64,000 nt of DNA, taken from contig BQJD01000008.1 in NCBI GenBank assembly GCA_021604525.1, positions 62,001 through 126,000 of the forward strand, given 5' to 3'. The position numbers and the translations under genes were made by a program. The notes beneath the pieces are model-generated. The model made no database searches and had not been told where the DNA came from. It saw only the letters and a program-made list of their open reading frames with translations. The DNA comes from a marine bacterium B5-7 (GTDB taxonomy: Bacteria; Pseudomonadota; Gammaproteobacteria; Arenicellales; CAJQKF01). The first letter of the stretch is position 1; each line of letters opens with the position of its first letter. Below, one piece after another: positions 53,458 through 61,852 of the stretch.

Positions 53458-54543
53458 TTAGAGACCGATGAATGGTGATGGATTTTTCATCAGTGATTTC
53501 AATATGGGCCAACGCGCAAGGCTTTCGCGGGTTGCGTCAAATCCATCAAGATTTATCTGCCCCTGACACCATAGCGGTTGACCCTCAACGGTTACTGTGG
53601 GATCCATGATCATCCAGCAAATTTCCCCCGGGGCATAGTCGCCGCAAGTGTGAAAATGCAGAAAGCGTGGATGGGTGAATACGCTGTTCGACCAGCGATC
53701 GGGATTGTCATCGACGCCTTCATTGATCGCGCATGCGGGATGTATCCCTGCATGCCAGGAGTGCACCACCCACGGATCGGTTGCAAATAGTTTGGCGACA
53801 GATCGGTAGTGCGCCTCGACACGCTTAACTTCGGTGGTATCTCCCGTAAATTCGATGATGTGTCCATTATTGACCACAGCACAAACCTGAGATTCGAGTT
53901 GCAGCGATGGCGGTTCGTAGACGCCTGATCCGGTCGGCGTCAAATATCGTGCGATGATGACTTCACCCGAAAAATCTGCTGCACTGACCGGTTGTGGAAC
54001 CCCGAGGGGAAAGCGTCGGATTCCGGTGTCCCTTGTAGCCGATGTCGGGTTTTTGCTCGATTGCTTGGGGTGACCTTGAACAGACGTTCCAAGTGGGCAG
54101 GAAATCTCGATTGTCGTGCTGTCCTGAAGTACCTTGTCGACAGCATTTTTCACATCGACCATGGCAAGGTGGTCGGTCCTGCCATATGCACTGGCCAACA
54201 TCCAGGCGGTGCGCGCATAACTCATGACCCAGGTCGTTCCTGCTGGCGGATCGGAAAACCGATCCTGATCGCCGATGCGTGCAAAAAATATGATGCAATC
54301 GTGTTTTGCAATCGCCTCGTCGATAGAGGGGTCTCGATCATTGCCGGGTGGTCCGCAGGTAATCGTGGTCACATCGAGACCAAGGTCCCGGGCGATTATC
54401 TCCACCGCCGCTGGCCCCGTTCGATCATACCAGCCAAGTGTCGGATCTTCGCAGACGATAAGTATCCGCATGTCACGTGTGACATTTGCGCAATTGATTA
54501 AGAGATTGCGTGCGCCTTCGCTGAGCTCAGCATCAAGAATCAT
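53458..54543 (-). CDS. M29 aminopeptidase / NicX-like hypothetical protein
   Basis: 361 residues that I place tentatively with the M29/NicX fold (thermophilic aminopeptidases and 2,5-dihydroxypyridine 5,6-dioxygenase). The N-terminal Rossmann-like half has LIVCEDPTLGWYDRTGP. The C-terminal half has HAGIHPACAINEG, PRFLHFHTCGDYAPGEICWMIMD and VTVEGQPLW, with His and Asp residues where the family binds metal. Ligands could not all be matched. Its ATG overlaps the stop of the XRE-cupin regulator (ATGA). In this operon it may cleave or ring-open a product of the 2OG oxygenase; that is inference. Confidence 0.6.
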   Translation of the reverse strand: MILDAELSEGARNLLINCANVTRDMRILIVCEDPTLGWYDRTGPAAVEIIARDLGLDVTTITCGPPGNDRDPSIDEAIAKHDCIIFFARIGDQDRFSDPPAGTTWVMSYARTAWMLASAYGRTDHLAMVDVKNAVDKVLQDSTTIEISCPLGTSVQGHPKQSSKNPTSATRDTGIRRFPLGVPQPVSAADFSGEVIIARYLTPTGSGVYEPPSLQLESQVCAVVNNGHIIEFTGDTTEVKRVEAHYRSVAKLFATDPWVVHSWHAGIHPACAINEGVDDNPDRWSNSVFTHPRFLHFHTCGDYAPGEICWMIMDPTVTVEGQPLWCQGQINLDGFDATRESLARWPILKSLMKNPSPFIGL

Positions 54544-55136
54544 CGTTGTGCTTCGGCCTGAATGCTTAAAAAGCGAAACGGATTAGTCAGAATCCGGCTG
54601 AAACCATGTACGACTTCGGCATCGAAACTCAGGCTGTCGCCGGCACTCAGATGAATGGACCGTTTGCCGTAAAGGTATTCGGCTTCACCTTCAATTGCAT
54701 AGATAAACACGACACCATGGCCGATATACACCGGCGGCTTGGCATCCTGAGGTTTAAGGGTCACAGAATGTGCATCGAACTTGAGCTCGCGGCGTTTGTG
54801 ATAGGCAAGGTGAGTAAACTCGTGGCTATGTGAATCGGCAATTCGGGTTGATTTCAGTCCCTCTCCCTGTTTGACATGCGTGAAGTCGGCACGGTGGGTC
54901 GCGGTTTCGCGAAACAGACTGATCAACGGGACTTCAAGAGCTACGCTCAAGGCGTTCAGCGTGGCGATCGATGGTGACACCTGTCCATTTTCGATACGAC
55001 TGATCATCGCCGTCGACACGGCTGCGGCTTGAGCCAACTGGCGGGCGTTCAGGCCACGGTCCTCGCGCAAGCCGCGCAGTGCCTGGCCGATTGCACGATC
55101 AATAGTCGCGGGGGTATGAATTGTCTCAGCTATCAT
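54540..55136 (-). CDS. XRE-cupin transcriptional regulator
   Basis: 198 residues: an N-terminal XRE helix-turn-helix (ALRGLREDRGLNARQLAQAAAVSTAMISRIENG is spread over residues about 19-52) and a C-terminal cupin domain (IYAIEGEAEYLYG and LSAGDSLSFDAEVVHGF). Regulators of this design, such as PuuR, sense small amines or amino acids in the cupin. The cupin lacks the paired HxH metal motif. It overlaps both neighbours by four bases, so it is embedded in the operon it probably controls. Likely operators lie between the divergent transporter genes. Confidence 0.92.
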   Translation of the reverse strand: MIAETIHTPATIDRAIGQALRGLREDRGLNARQLAQAAAVSTAMISRIENGQVSPSIATLNALSVALEVPLISLFRETATHRADFTHVKQGEGLKSTRIADSHSHEFTHLAYHKRRELKFDAHSVTLKPQDAKPPVYIGHGVVFIYAIEGEAEYLYGKRSIHLSAGDSLSFDAEVVHGFSRILTNPFRFLSIQAEAQR

Positions 55137-56122
55137 CTGGGATCGTGCATCTGGTTACTTCGATTGCGATACGCGAAGGCTTTTCCAAAACGCCATATAA
55201 GGTAGTCGCCGCAGGTAATCGGTTCAGATGCCGTGGTGTAATCGGCACCGTAAATTCTCCTCGGATCGATGACGGTATCAGCATCGGGGTCGTAGGCGAG
55301 TACCAGTGAAAGCCGCTCGCGTCCGGAATGATTAACCACCCGATGCGGCGTCGAGATATAAGCGCCATCGGTATAGCGTGCCAGCAAGTCGCCGACGTTT
55401 ACCACCAGCGTACCCTCGATGGGCGGTGCGTGAATCCATCGGCCATCCACGGTTTGCACCTGCAGGCCACCGACATTGTCCTGACACAGTACCGTGAGCA
55501 TGCCGAAGTCGGTATGTGGACCGACACCGAAACAGGATTCTTCTGAAGTCATGTCCTGGGGTGGATAGTAGACCAGCGATGCGCGACTCAAAGGCGGATG
55601 ACTGTCGGCGATGAAAAAATCATCACTGAGTCCAAGGCCCAGGGCAAAGCCGCGCATCAAATGATGCGCCACGATGTGTCCATGATAATAAAACGCCATG
55701 GCTGCAGTTTGCAGATCGGGCACGAAATCAGGCCAGCGGTTGGGTCCGCGCAGCGGATGATCGTTGGGGCATTCACCTTTCTCGTCCTCAAAGCCGAAGA
55801 TGAAACTTTCTTTCAGGTCGGGCAGGGCGTCATCTTGCATGACCGCACCGCCGGCACCGAGATAACCGCGATGCCAGTCGGTACGATTGACAGTTTGTTT
55901 TAATGCTTCAGGGCTTTGAAAAAAATCATAGGCCGCGCGACGTGTGCGATGGATTACTGAATCAGGAATGCCATGGCCGCTCACGTAGATGAAACCGAGT
56001 CCTTTGCTTGCGCGGTGCAGGGCGCGGGAGACAGTGTCTGAATCAGTGGCATTACGTAGAGAACTGATATCAATCACAGGAATGGTGGATGCATCGATCC
56101 TGTCTGCGTAGGTATGGTTCAT
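55133..56122 (-). CDS. 2-oxoglutarate/Fe(II)-dependent oxygenase (isopenicillin N synthase-like)
   Basis: About 329 residues of the DIOX/IPNS superfamily. IPVIDISSL and GLGFIYVSGHGIP begin the DIOX_N domain. The iron ligands are His and Asp in GPHTDFGMLT and His in STPHRVVN, and Arg-x-Ser in ERLSL would bind 2-oxoglutarate. It should hydroxylate or oxidatively cleave a small amine or amino-acid-like compound. ATG 56122 is preferred; the frame continues to a TTG at 56143. It overlaps the XRE-cupin gene by four bases. Substrate unknown. Confidence 0.92.
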   Translation of the reverse strand: MNHTYADRIDASTIPVIDISSLRNATDSDTVSRALHRASKGLGFIYVSGHGIPDSVIHRTRRAAYDFFQSPEALKQTVNRTDWHRGYLGAGGAVMQDDALPDLKESFIFGFEDEKGECPNDHPLRGPNRWPDFVPDLQTAAMAFYYHGHIVAHHLMRGFALGLGLSDDFFIADSHPPLSRASLVYYPPQDMTSEESCFGVGPHTDFGMLTVLCQDNVGGLQVQTVDGRWIHAPPIEGTLVVNVGDLLARYTDGAYISTPHRVVNHSGRERLSLVLAYDPDADTVIDPRRIYGADYTTASEPITCGDYLIWRFGKAFAYRNRSNQMHDPR

Positions 56123-56171
56123 TGGGTGCGGGTCAGTATTCAAGTCTGTTTTGATATCGATAAATCAGTGT

Positions 56172-56744
56172 TTAAGAGTAGTATCCCACCACGTCACCAT
56201 CGGTGGTTACGCCCAGACCGTTCAGGCAACGATTGACGTAGTTGAAATATCCGATGATCTGGTTGGCCTCGAGTATCTCGCCGTCATCAAGCCCGGCCTC
56301 ACGCAAGGCAACTGCATCGGCCTGGACCATGCCACCGGGATTCAATGTCAGCTTTTCGGCGTAGCGCATCAGTTCAAGTTCAGCGCCTGACAACGCCAAG
56401 TCGGGCTGACGTTGACGTAGCGCCGTATATATATTGTCGGCGCGGGCATCGTCTGCCATCAGATGGCGGGCATTGGCCCAATGGTTGGCCAGGGAATAGT
56501 CACAGTTATTCAGCATCGATACATAAGAAGCGATAGTTTCCTGTAACCAGGGTGGAAGGGTATTGGCGTCGTCATGCAGCGCGGCACGGTAAAGGGTCAC
56601 ATGACCATTCAATGTGCTGGGTCGTAACGAATGTACCCGCATGACATTGTCGACTGTGCCGTGAGGAGTACGGGCGAGTGCCAGCGCTCTTTCGAGAACC
56701 GGGTCGGCGTTCTCGTCTGAAATCATCTTGATCCAGGCACTCAT
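56172..56744 (-). CDS. AhpD-like / carboxymuconolactone-decarboxylase family protein
   Basis: About 190 residues of the AhpD-like all-helical fold, closest to the peroxidase-related group (VMRVHSLRPSTLNGHVTLYRA, then a GEILEANQIIGYFNYVNR end). The catalytic motif reads C-D-Y-S-x-x-x-H instead of C-x-x-C-x-x-x-H, so the resolving Cys is Ser and classical alkylhydroperoxidase activity is doubtful. ATG 56744 follows AAGGAG by six bases and is preferred to the upstream GTG. It lies between the permease and the oxygenase and may act on the oxygenase product. Confidence 0.85.
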   Translation of the reverse strand: MSAWIKMISDENADPVLERALALARTPHGTVDNVMRVHSLRPSTLNGHVTLYRAALHDDANTLPPWLQETIASYVSMLNNCDYSLANHWANARHLMADDARADNIYTALRQRQPDLALSGAELELMRYAEKLTLNPGGMVQADAVALREAGLDDGEILEANQIIGYFNYVNRCLNGLGVTTDGDVVGYYS

Positions 56745-56781
56745 TTTGAACTCCTTGAGTTTCACAAAACCATGGGTTGTT

Positions 56782-57522
56782 TCATTGTCGTTGATCGGAC
56801 TGCATGCGATGCTCCAGCCAGCGTACTCCGGCGGAGACCAGCAGGATTACGACCAGGTATTCGAGTACCAGAATCGTGTAAATCTCAAGAGGTCGGTACT
56901 CTGTGACCACCAGCTCGTTAGCCCTGCGGGTGAGCTCCTGCATGCCGATAACCGATACGAGCGACGACATTTTCAGCATGTAAACAAGCTGGTTGCCAAG
57001 CGCGGGTAATATCCGGCGGATTGCCTGGGGCAGGATGACATGGCGCATCATGTCCGTATAACTCAGAGATATGGAATGCGCGGCTTCGTACTGGCCTTTG
57101 TCGATAGACTGGATTCCGGCGCGAAAAATTTCCGCTTCGAATGCGCTGTCAGACAAGGCGAGAGCGATGACCCCCGCCCAGAATACCGTGATGGACAAGT
57201 TGGCGATTTGCGGCAACCCGTAGTACACCCACAAAATCAACACCAGGATAGGTACGGCGCGTACGATCTCGACATAAGTCCGGTTGATTCCCCTGAAGTA
57301 GCGATTGTGTGACAGACCCGGTAATGCAATCAGCAAACCGATGGTGACGGAGATGCCGATGGCGGTAACCGATAACAGCAACGTGTAATACAAACCGCCA
57401 AACAGGAACTTCAGGTTGGATAACCCGGTATCCGTTGCCGGATTGACCACATACCACCCCCAATTGGCCGAGCAGCCTGACAGCGCGAGCGATAGCGAAG
57501 CAATGAGTAAAAACGCTTTCAT
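56782..57522 (-). CDS. Polar amino acid-type ABC transporter permease
   Basis: 246 residues. The BPD_transp_1 domain has five membrane helices and the EAA coupling loop EAAHSISLSYTDMMRHVILPQA. The family is PAAT (His/Gln/Glu/Arg/opine). Odd feature: the N-terminus has a signal-peptide-like helix ending LALSGCSANWG, a perfect lipobox, followed by a short extra segment before the normal permease core. It is 9 bases after the ATPase gene. With one permease and one ATPase gene, it should form a homodimeric channel. Confidence 0.92.
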   Translation of the reverse strand: MKAFLLIASLSLALSGCSANWGWYVVNPATDTGLSNLKFLFGGLYYTLLLSVTAIGISVTIGLLIALPGLSHNRYFRGINRTYVEIVRAVPILVLILWVYYGLPQIANLSITVFWAGVIALALSDSAFEAEIFRAGIQSIDKGQYEAAHSISLSYTDMMRHVILPQAIRRILPALGNQLVYMLKMSSLVSVIGMQELTRRANELVVTEYRPLEIYTILVLEYLVVILLVSAGVRWLEHRMQSDQRQ

Positions 57523-57531
57523 ATGCTCTGC

Positions 57532-58281
57532 CTAATGCTGCAGGATTTTATTCAGGAAATCGCGACACCGTTCACTACTCGGCGACGTGAAGAAATGTTC
57601 CGGCGACGCAGTTTCAACAACCTCGCCATGATCCATGAACACCATGGTATCGGCGACACGCCGGGCGAAGCCCATCTCGTGGGTGACGCAGATCATGGTC
57701 ATGCCGGTGGCAGCCAGTTCTGCCATGACTTCAAGAACTTCATTGATCATCTCCGGATCAAGTGCCGAGGTCGGCTCATCGAACAGCATGATGCCAGGCT
57801 CCATACACAGCGACCGGGCAATGGCTACACGCTGTTGCTGTCCGCCGGAAAGCTGTCTTGGATACTTATCCGCCTGTTCCGGTATACGTACCCGCTCGAG
57901 GTAATTAAGGGCGAGCTGCCGGGCTGCCTCACGCGATAACTTGCGCGATTTAAGCGGTCCGAGCATCAGATTTTCGATCACGGTTAAATGAGGGAACAAA
58001 TTAAACTGCTGGAACACCATCCCCACCCGGCTGCGAACGGCACTAAGGCTCGATGCGCTGTGATCGAGAGCGATGCCATCAACCAGTATTTTCCCTGAAT
58101 CGTGACGCTCGAGACCATTGATACAGCGGATCAACGTAGATTTGCCAGAGCCGGATGGGCCACAGACCACGATTCGTTCACCTGAAGAGATACGCAAGGA
58201 GACATCTTTGAGCGCATTAAAATCGCCAAAGCGTTTACAGACCTTGTCAATATTGATAATGGGCTGGGTATTGTCCGGCAA
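57532..58281 (-). CDS. Polar amino acid-type ABC transporter ATP-binding protein
   Basis: 249 residues with Walker A GPSGSGKST, Q-loop VFQQFNLFPHLTV, signature LSGGQQQRVAIARSL, Walker B GIMLFDEPTSALDPE, and the H-loop THEMGFARRV. This is the GlnQ/HisP class. The start is a TTG at 58281. It is the first gene of the leftward operon and is divergent from the binding-protein gene. Confidence 0.95.
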   Translation of the reverse strand: MPDNTQPIINIDKVCKRFGDFNALKDVSLRISSGERIVVCGPSGSGKSTLIRCINGLERHDSGKILVDGIALDHSASSLSAVRSRVGMVFQQFNLFPHLTVIENLMLGPLKSRKLSREAARQLALNYLERVRIPEQADKYPRQLSGGQQQRVAIARSLCMEPGIMLFDEPTSALDPEMINEVLEVMAELAATGMTMICVTHEMGFARRVADTMVFMDHGEVVETASPEHFFTSPSSERCRDFLNKILQH

Positions 58282-58322
58282 TATGAAACCCTGGTGTGGA
58301 TGACCTCTTGGAATTAATCATG

Positions 58323-58393
58323 TTGTTGACTTCCATGCAACAAATTTATCGCTTTGCAATAAATGCATTCACGGGCAATAATTCCCATGCAAA
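58323..58393. promoter_or_regulatory. Divergent control region with repeated TGCA-type boxes
   Basis: Between the divergent ATPase and binding-protein genes lie TTGTTG/CAACAA (58323-58328 and 58338-58343, inverted), ATGCAA (58335), TTTGCAAT (58353), AATGCATT (58362-58369, palindrome) and ATGCAAA (58387). TTGCAA (58354) and AATAAT (58377), 17 bases apart, could be the promoter of the binding-protein gene. The repeats are good candidates for XRE-cupin operators, which is inference. Confidence 0.4.
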
Positions 58394-58414
58394 TACACAC
58401 CGGAGCAAATCTCG

Positions 58415-59197
58415 ATGAAAATATTCAAAATTGTCGGCCTGACCCTTGCCTTACTGGTTCTCACCCTGCCAATACAGGCGCAGGCAGAGTCGGCCCTTGA
58501 GGACATATTGAGTAGCGGCGTTTTAAAGGTCGGCACCACCGGTGACTGGAATCCGATGACCATGCGCGACCCGGCCAGTAATTCATACACTGGCTACGAC
58601 ATCGACGTGATGACCCACCTGGCCGAGGACCTCGGTGTTAAGGTGGAGTTCGTTCCAACCGATTGGAAAACACTGGTTAGTGGTGTGAGCTCAGGCAAGT
58701 ATCATATTACCGGGTCGGCGTCGGTTTCGCCGGCACGAGCCAAGGCCGCCGGTTATTCGGTCAGCTATTTTTCATTGGCAACGGTGCCGCTTATCCTTGC
58801 TAAGAACGCTGACCGTTTCAAGGATTGGGATGATCTGAACAAGGCTGATGTGACGGTTGCCGCAACCCTTGGAACGACCCAGGAAAAGCAGGTCAAGGAA
58901 TTTTTCCCCAATGCCAAACATCAGATTGTTGAAGCGCCCGCGCGTGATTTTCAGGAAGTTCTGGCTGGTCGTGCCGATGCCCATATCACCTCCAATGTTG
59001 AAGCCAACAAGCTGGTAGAGAAATATCCGCAAATGATGATCGTTCCGGTGTCCGCACCCAAGGCACCGACACCCATTGCCATGCTGATGCCGCAGGCAGA
59101 TCAGGTGTGGATTAACTACGTAAATACCTGGATCGCGCTTCAGACCGAGCGCGGATTGTTCACGGATCTTGGCAAGAAATGGAAGTTGCTAAATTAA
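58415..59197 (+). CDS. Periplasmic substrate-binding protein (SBP_bac_3 family)
   Basis: 260 residues. A signal peptide ends near QAQA (residue 24). The mature protein has SGVLKVGTTGDWNPMTMRD, TGYDIDVMTHLAEDLGVKVEFV and a GRADAHITSNVEANKLV lobe, as in PAAT binding proteins; it also resembles the periplasmic cyclohexadienyl dehydratase (PheC) relatives. GGAG lies ten bases before the ATG. It is divergent from the ATPase-permease operon, and a hairpin follows the stop. It should deliver the cluster's substrate to the transporter. A catalytic PheC-like role is a minor alternative. Confidence 0.92.
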   Translation: MKIFKIVGLTLALLVLTLPIQAQAESALEDILSSGVLKVGTTGDWNPMTMRDPASNSYTGYDIDVMTHLAEDLGVKVEFVPTDWKTLVSGVSSGKYHITGSASVSPARAKAAGYSVSYFSLATVPLILAKNADRFKDWDDLNKADVTVAATLGTTQEKQVKEFFPNAKHQIVEAPARDFQEVLAGRADAHITSNVEANKLVEKYPQMMIVPVSAPKAPTPIAMLMPQADQVWINYVNTWIALQTERGLFTDLGKKWKLLN

Positions 59198-59239
59198 TCC
59201 TGAGACTCGGAGTGACCGACAACAGGCGGCATGAAAATG

Positions 59240-59277
59240 CAACGGGCAGCAGCGAATTCAACCGCTGCTGCCCGTTG
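59240..59277 (+). terminator. Strong hairpin after binding-protein gene
   Basis: A perfect 15-bp stem (CAACGGGCAGCAGCG / CGCTGCTGCCCGTTG) with an 8-base loop lies 43 bases after the stop. No T-run follows, so it may protect the 3' end of the mRNA rather than terminate on its own. Confidence 0.6.
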
Positions 59278-59356
59278 AGCATGTTTAGCAACCATTATTG
59301 ATATCCGTTCATGCATTCAGTACTGGTTCAGGGTCGCCAGTGTGTACTAATACTGA

Positions 59357-60118
59357 ATGATTCAGTCAATAAATCAATCGCATAACCGAAACGCAGACAT
59401 TCTTCGATCACAGCCTATGGCACAAAACCTCATTGACGTGGGCACCGTGGACTTTGAAGGTTCAACGTGGGCAAGTACGTATTTTAATTCCGAAATGCCC
59501 GCACAATGGCGATTCCTCTACTACAGTAACCAGTTTCGCTCAGTTTTACTGCCACTCGATAAAACCGACTTTCTGTTGTCACCACAAGGTCGTGAAATCA
59601 CGGATGATAGCGACACCGGTTTTCATTTCATTCTGACAATCTCCTGGCAAGCGGCAAACAGCGATCAAACACTGCTGCAACGACTTGAGTCGCTCGATAT
59701 TCATATTGCCGCACTGGTAATCGAGATTTCCACATGCTGCGAGCCGACGCAGGATGCAAATCTTGAACAATTGGCTATCCGTTGGCCTGTTTGTCTTGAT
59801 GTCATTAATGGTTCGGTTGATGAACCTGCATCGATTGAGGTGCTCAAACTCGCCGAGAAATTCGATGCAACACTTCTCTGGCGACCCGACATCTCATCAA
59901 CGATTCGATTAGAGCCATTGCAGCAGCCCTATGAGGGAGGGCGATATCTCATCACACGGATTAGTGCGCCTACGTTACCGCAACTGCGGTCAATAATTGA
60001 AAGCCTGGCGCTGTGGAAGGACGGCTATCGCTCGGCTGGTATCTTTTTTGACGATAATGCAAAAGCCCCGCAAAATGCATCTGACTGTCGAATTCTTGTT
60101 GAACTGATGAATAAATAA
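59357..60118 (+). CDS. Diverged DUF72-like protein
   Basis: 253 residues that resemble DUF72 (YecE-type TIM barrels): IDVGTVDFEGSTWASTYF and AQWRFLYYSNQFRSVLLPLD match the family's opening, where the protein reads G-T-x-x-W and then Y-Y-x-x-F, and GIFFDDNAKAPQNASDCRIL matches its end. Several conserved DUF72 residues are missing, so it is a divergent member. The start is uncertain (ATG 59357 or 59417). It lies just upstream of mlaF on the same strand, but a 117-base gap separates them. No function is known. Confidence 0.7.
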   Translation: MIQSINQSHNRNADILRSQPMAQNLIDVGTVDFEGSTWASTYFNSEMPAQWRFLYYSNQFRSVLLPLDKTDFLLSPQGREITDDSDTGFHFILTISWQAANSDQTLLQRLESLDIHIAALVIEISTCCEPTQDANLEQLAIRWPVCLDVINGSVDEPASIEVLKLAEKFDATLLWRPDISSTIRLEPLQQPYEGGRYLITRISAPTLPQLRSIIESLALWKDGYRSAGIFFDDNAKAPQNASDCRILVELMNK

Positions 60119-60235
60119 TGAAATAAACAAGTGACATCTTCGGCAGTACATCACACCCGTTGAATCAGTTATAGTCCCGCCTGCTGTTGATCCTGAAACG
60201 GCCGCTTCATATCTATCATTTTCAGTTACAGGTTT

Positions 60236-61054
60236 ATGCAACCCATTCAACGTCAAAATTTGCTGGAGCTCAAGGACATCCGTTTTGCCTTTGGCTCGCG
60301 TGCGCCGTTGTTCGACGATCTGAGCATAGAAATTCCCAAGGGCAAGGTCATAGTCATCATGGGGCCGAGCGGCTGCGGCAAATCCACATTATTGTCGCTC
60401 ATCGGTGGTCGACAGCGCCTGCAGCACGGCGAGATCACATTCGATGGTGAACCCATTCGACCCAGTCATCGTCGTTCGTTGTATGCCATTCGTCGAAAGA
60501 TGGGCATGCTGTTTCAATCCAGTGCATTGCTTACCGATCTATCGGTTTTCGAAAATATTGCATATCCGCTGCGCGAGCACACCAGGCTCAACGATGAATT
60601 GATACGTATCATCGTTCTCATGAAGCTGCAATTGGTGGGTCTTCGTGGTGCAGCGGATTTGATGCCTGCTGAACTTTCAGGGGGCATGGCACGACGTGTA
60701 GCCCTGGCTCGAGCGATTGTTCTTGATCCGGCATTGGTCATGTACGACGAACCGTTTACTGGCCTTGACCCGATATCATTGGGTGTCGTTGTGAAGCTGA
60801 TTCGTGAATTGAACGATGCCCTCGAGATGACTTCGGTAGTTGTCACCCATGACGTCAAAGAGGGCTGCAGTATTGCCGATTACGTCTATATCCTCGGTCG
60901 TGGATCATTGCTCGGATCCGGTACGGTTGAGGAGCTGCGAGCGAGTGACAATCCTGATGTCAGGCAGTTTATGGATGGTCTGCCGGACGGGCCCGTGCCC
61001 TATCACTATCCGGCTCCGCCCTTTGCTGATGACCTTATGGAGAAGCACTCTTGA
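60236..61054 (+). CDS. mlaF: Mla phospholipid transporter ATPase MlaF
   Basis: 272 residues: Walker A GPSGCGKST, Q-loop region MLFQSSALLTDLSV, signature LSGGMARRVALARA (the MlaF form), Walker B LVMYDEPFTGLDP, and H-loop VVTHDVKEG. It energises MlaFEDB, which moves phospholipids between the inner membrane and MlaC to keep the outer membrane asymmetric. It is the first of five coupled genes, and its stop overlaps the mlaE start region by four bases. Confidence 0.96.
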   Translation: MQPIQRQNLLELKDIRFAFGSRAPLFDDLSIEIPKGKVIVIMGPSGCGKSTLLSLIGGRQRLQHGEITFDGEPIRPSHRRSLYAIRRKMGMLFQSSALLTDLSVFENIAYPLREHTRLNDELIRIIVLMKLQLVGLRGAADLMPAELSGGMARRVALARAIVLDPALVMYDEPFTGLDPISLGVVVKLIRELNDALEMTSVVVTHDVKEGCSIADYVYILGRGSLLGSGTVEELRASDNPDVRQFMDGLPDGPVPYHYPAPPFADDLMEKHS

Positions 61055-61827
61055 ACGCGATTCGTCAACTCGGGCGGGCGGGAATTCGAGTCTCAACCGG
61101 ACTCGGCGCGGCCAGCATCTTTTTAGTGCGTATTCTCGAGCAGTCGTGGATCGTTTTTCGGCGTCCGGGTTTATTGGTGGCGCAGATTTACTCGGTTGGC
61201 GTTCAGACCGTACTAATCATTGTCCTTGCCGGCCTTTTTGTTGGCATGGTGCTTGGACTGCAGGGCTACAATACCCTGGTGGATTTTGGCGCGGAAACAT
61301 CACTGGGCCTGGTGGTGGCCAAGTTTTTGACTCGTGAATTGGCGCCGGTACTTACTGCGCTGCTGTTTACAGGCAGAGCGGGTTCCGCGCTGACTGCCGA
61401 AATTGGTTTGATGAAGGCAACGGAGCAACTGGCTGCGTTAGAAATGATGGCTGTTAATCCCGTGCAGAGAGTAGTCGCGCCTCGTTTTATCGCCGGGGTG
61501 ATCTCGATGCCGCTGCTCGCCGCCATGTTCAGCGTCGTGGGCGTGTATGGCGGCTATCTGATCGGCGTGAAATTACTCGGGGTTGATGCCGGGGTGTTCT
61601 GGTCGTCGATGCAGCAAGGCGTGGATTTCTATGACGACATCGTCAATGGTTTCATCAAGAGCGTCGTGTTCGGCGTTTGTGTCACCTGGATCGCGGTTTA
61701 CGAGGGATATGCGTCTGCCCCCAATGCGGCAGGAATATCTCGCGCGACAACCGCTACCGTAGTAACCGGATCGCTGGCGGTTCTCGGTCTCGATTATGTA
61801 CTGACCTCGCTGATGTTTGGCGGTTAG
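61051..61827 (+). CDS. mlaE: Mla permease MlaE
   Basis: 258 residues with about six membrane helices. GLFVGMVLGLQGYNTLVDFGAE, GRAGSALTAEIGLMKATEQLAALEMM and RVVAPRFIAGVISMPLL are the permease-MlaE signatures. It forms the membrane channel with MlaF and MlaD. The TTG start at 61051 overlaps the mlaF stop. Confidence 0.96.
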   Translation: MNAIRQLGRAGIRVSTGLGAASIFLVRILEQSWIVFRRPGLLVAQIYSVGVQTVLIIVLAGLFVGMVLGLQGYNTLVDFGAETSLGLVVAKFLTRELAPVLTALLFTGRAGSALTAEIGLMKATEQLAALEMMAVNPVQRVVAPRFIAGVISMPLLAAMFSVVGVYGGYLIGVKLLGVDAGVFWSSMQQGVDFYDDIVNGFIKSVVFGVCVTWIAVYEGYASAPNAAGISRATTATVVTGSLAVLGLDYVLTSLMFGG

Positions 61828-61852
61828 ATTAGTAGAACAAAGGATATTTGAC

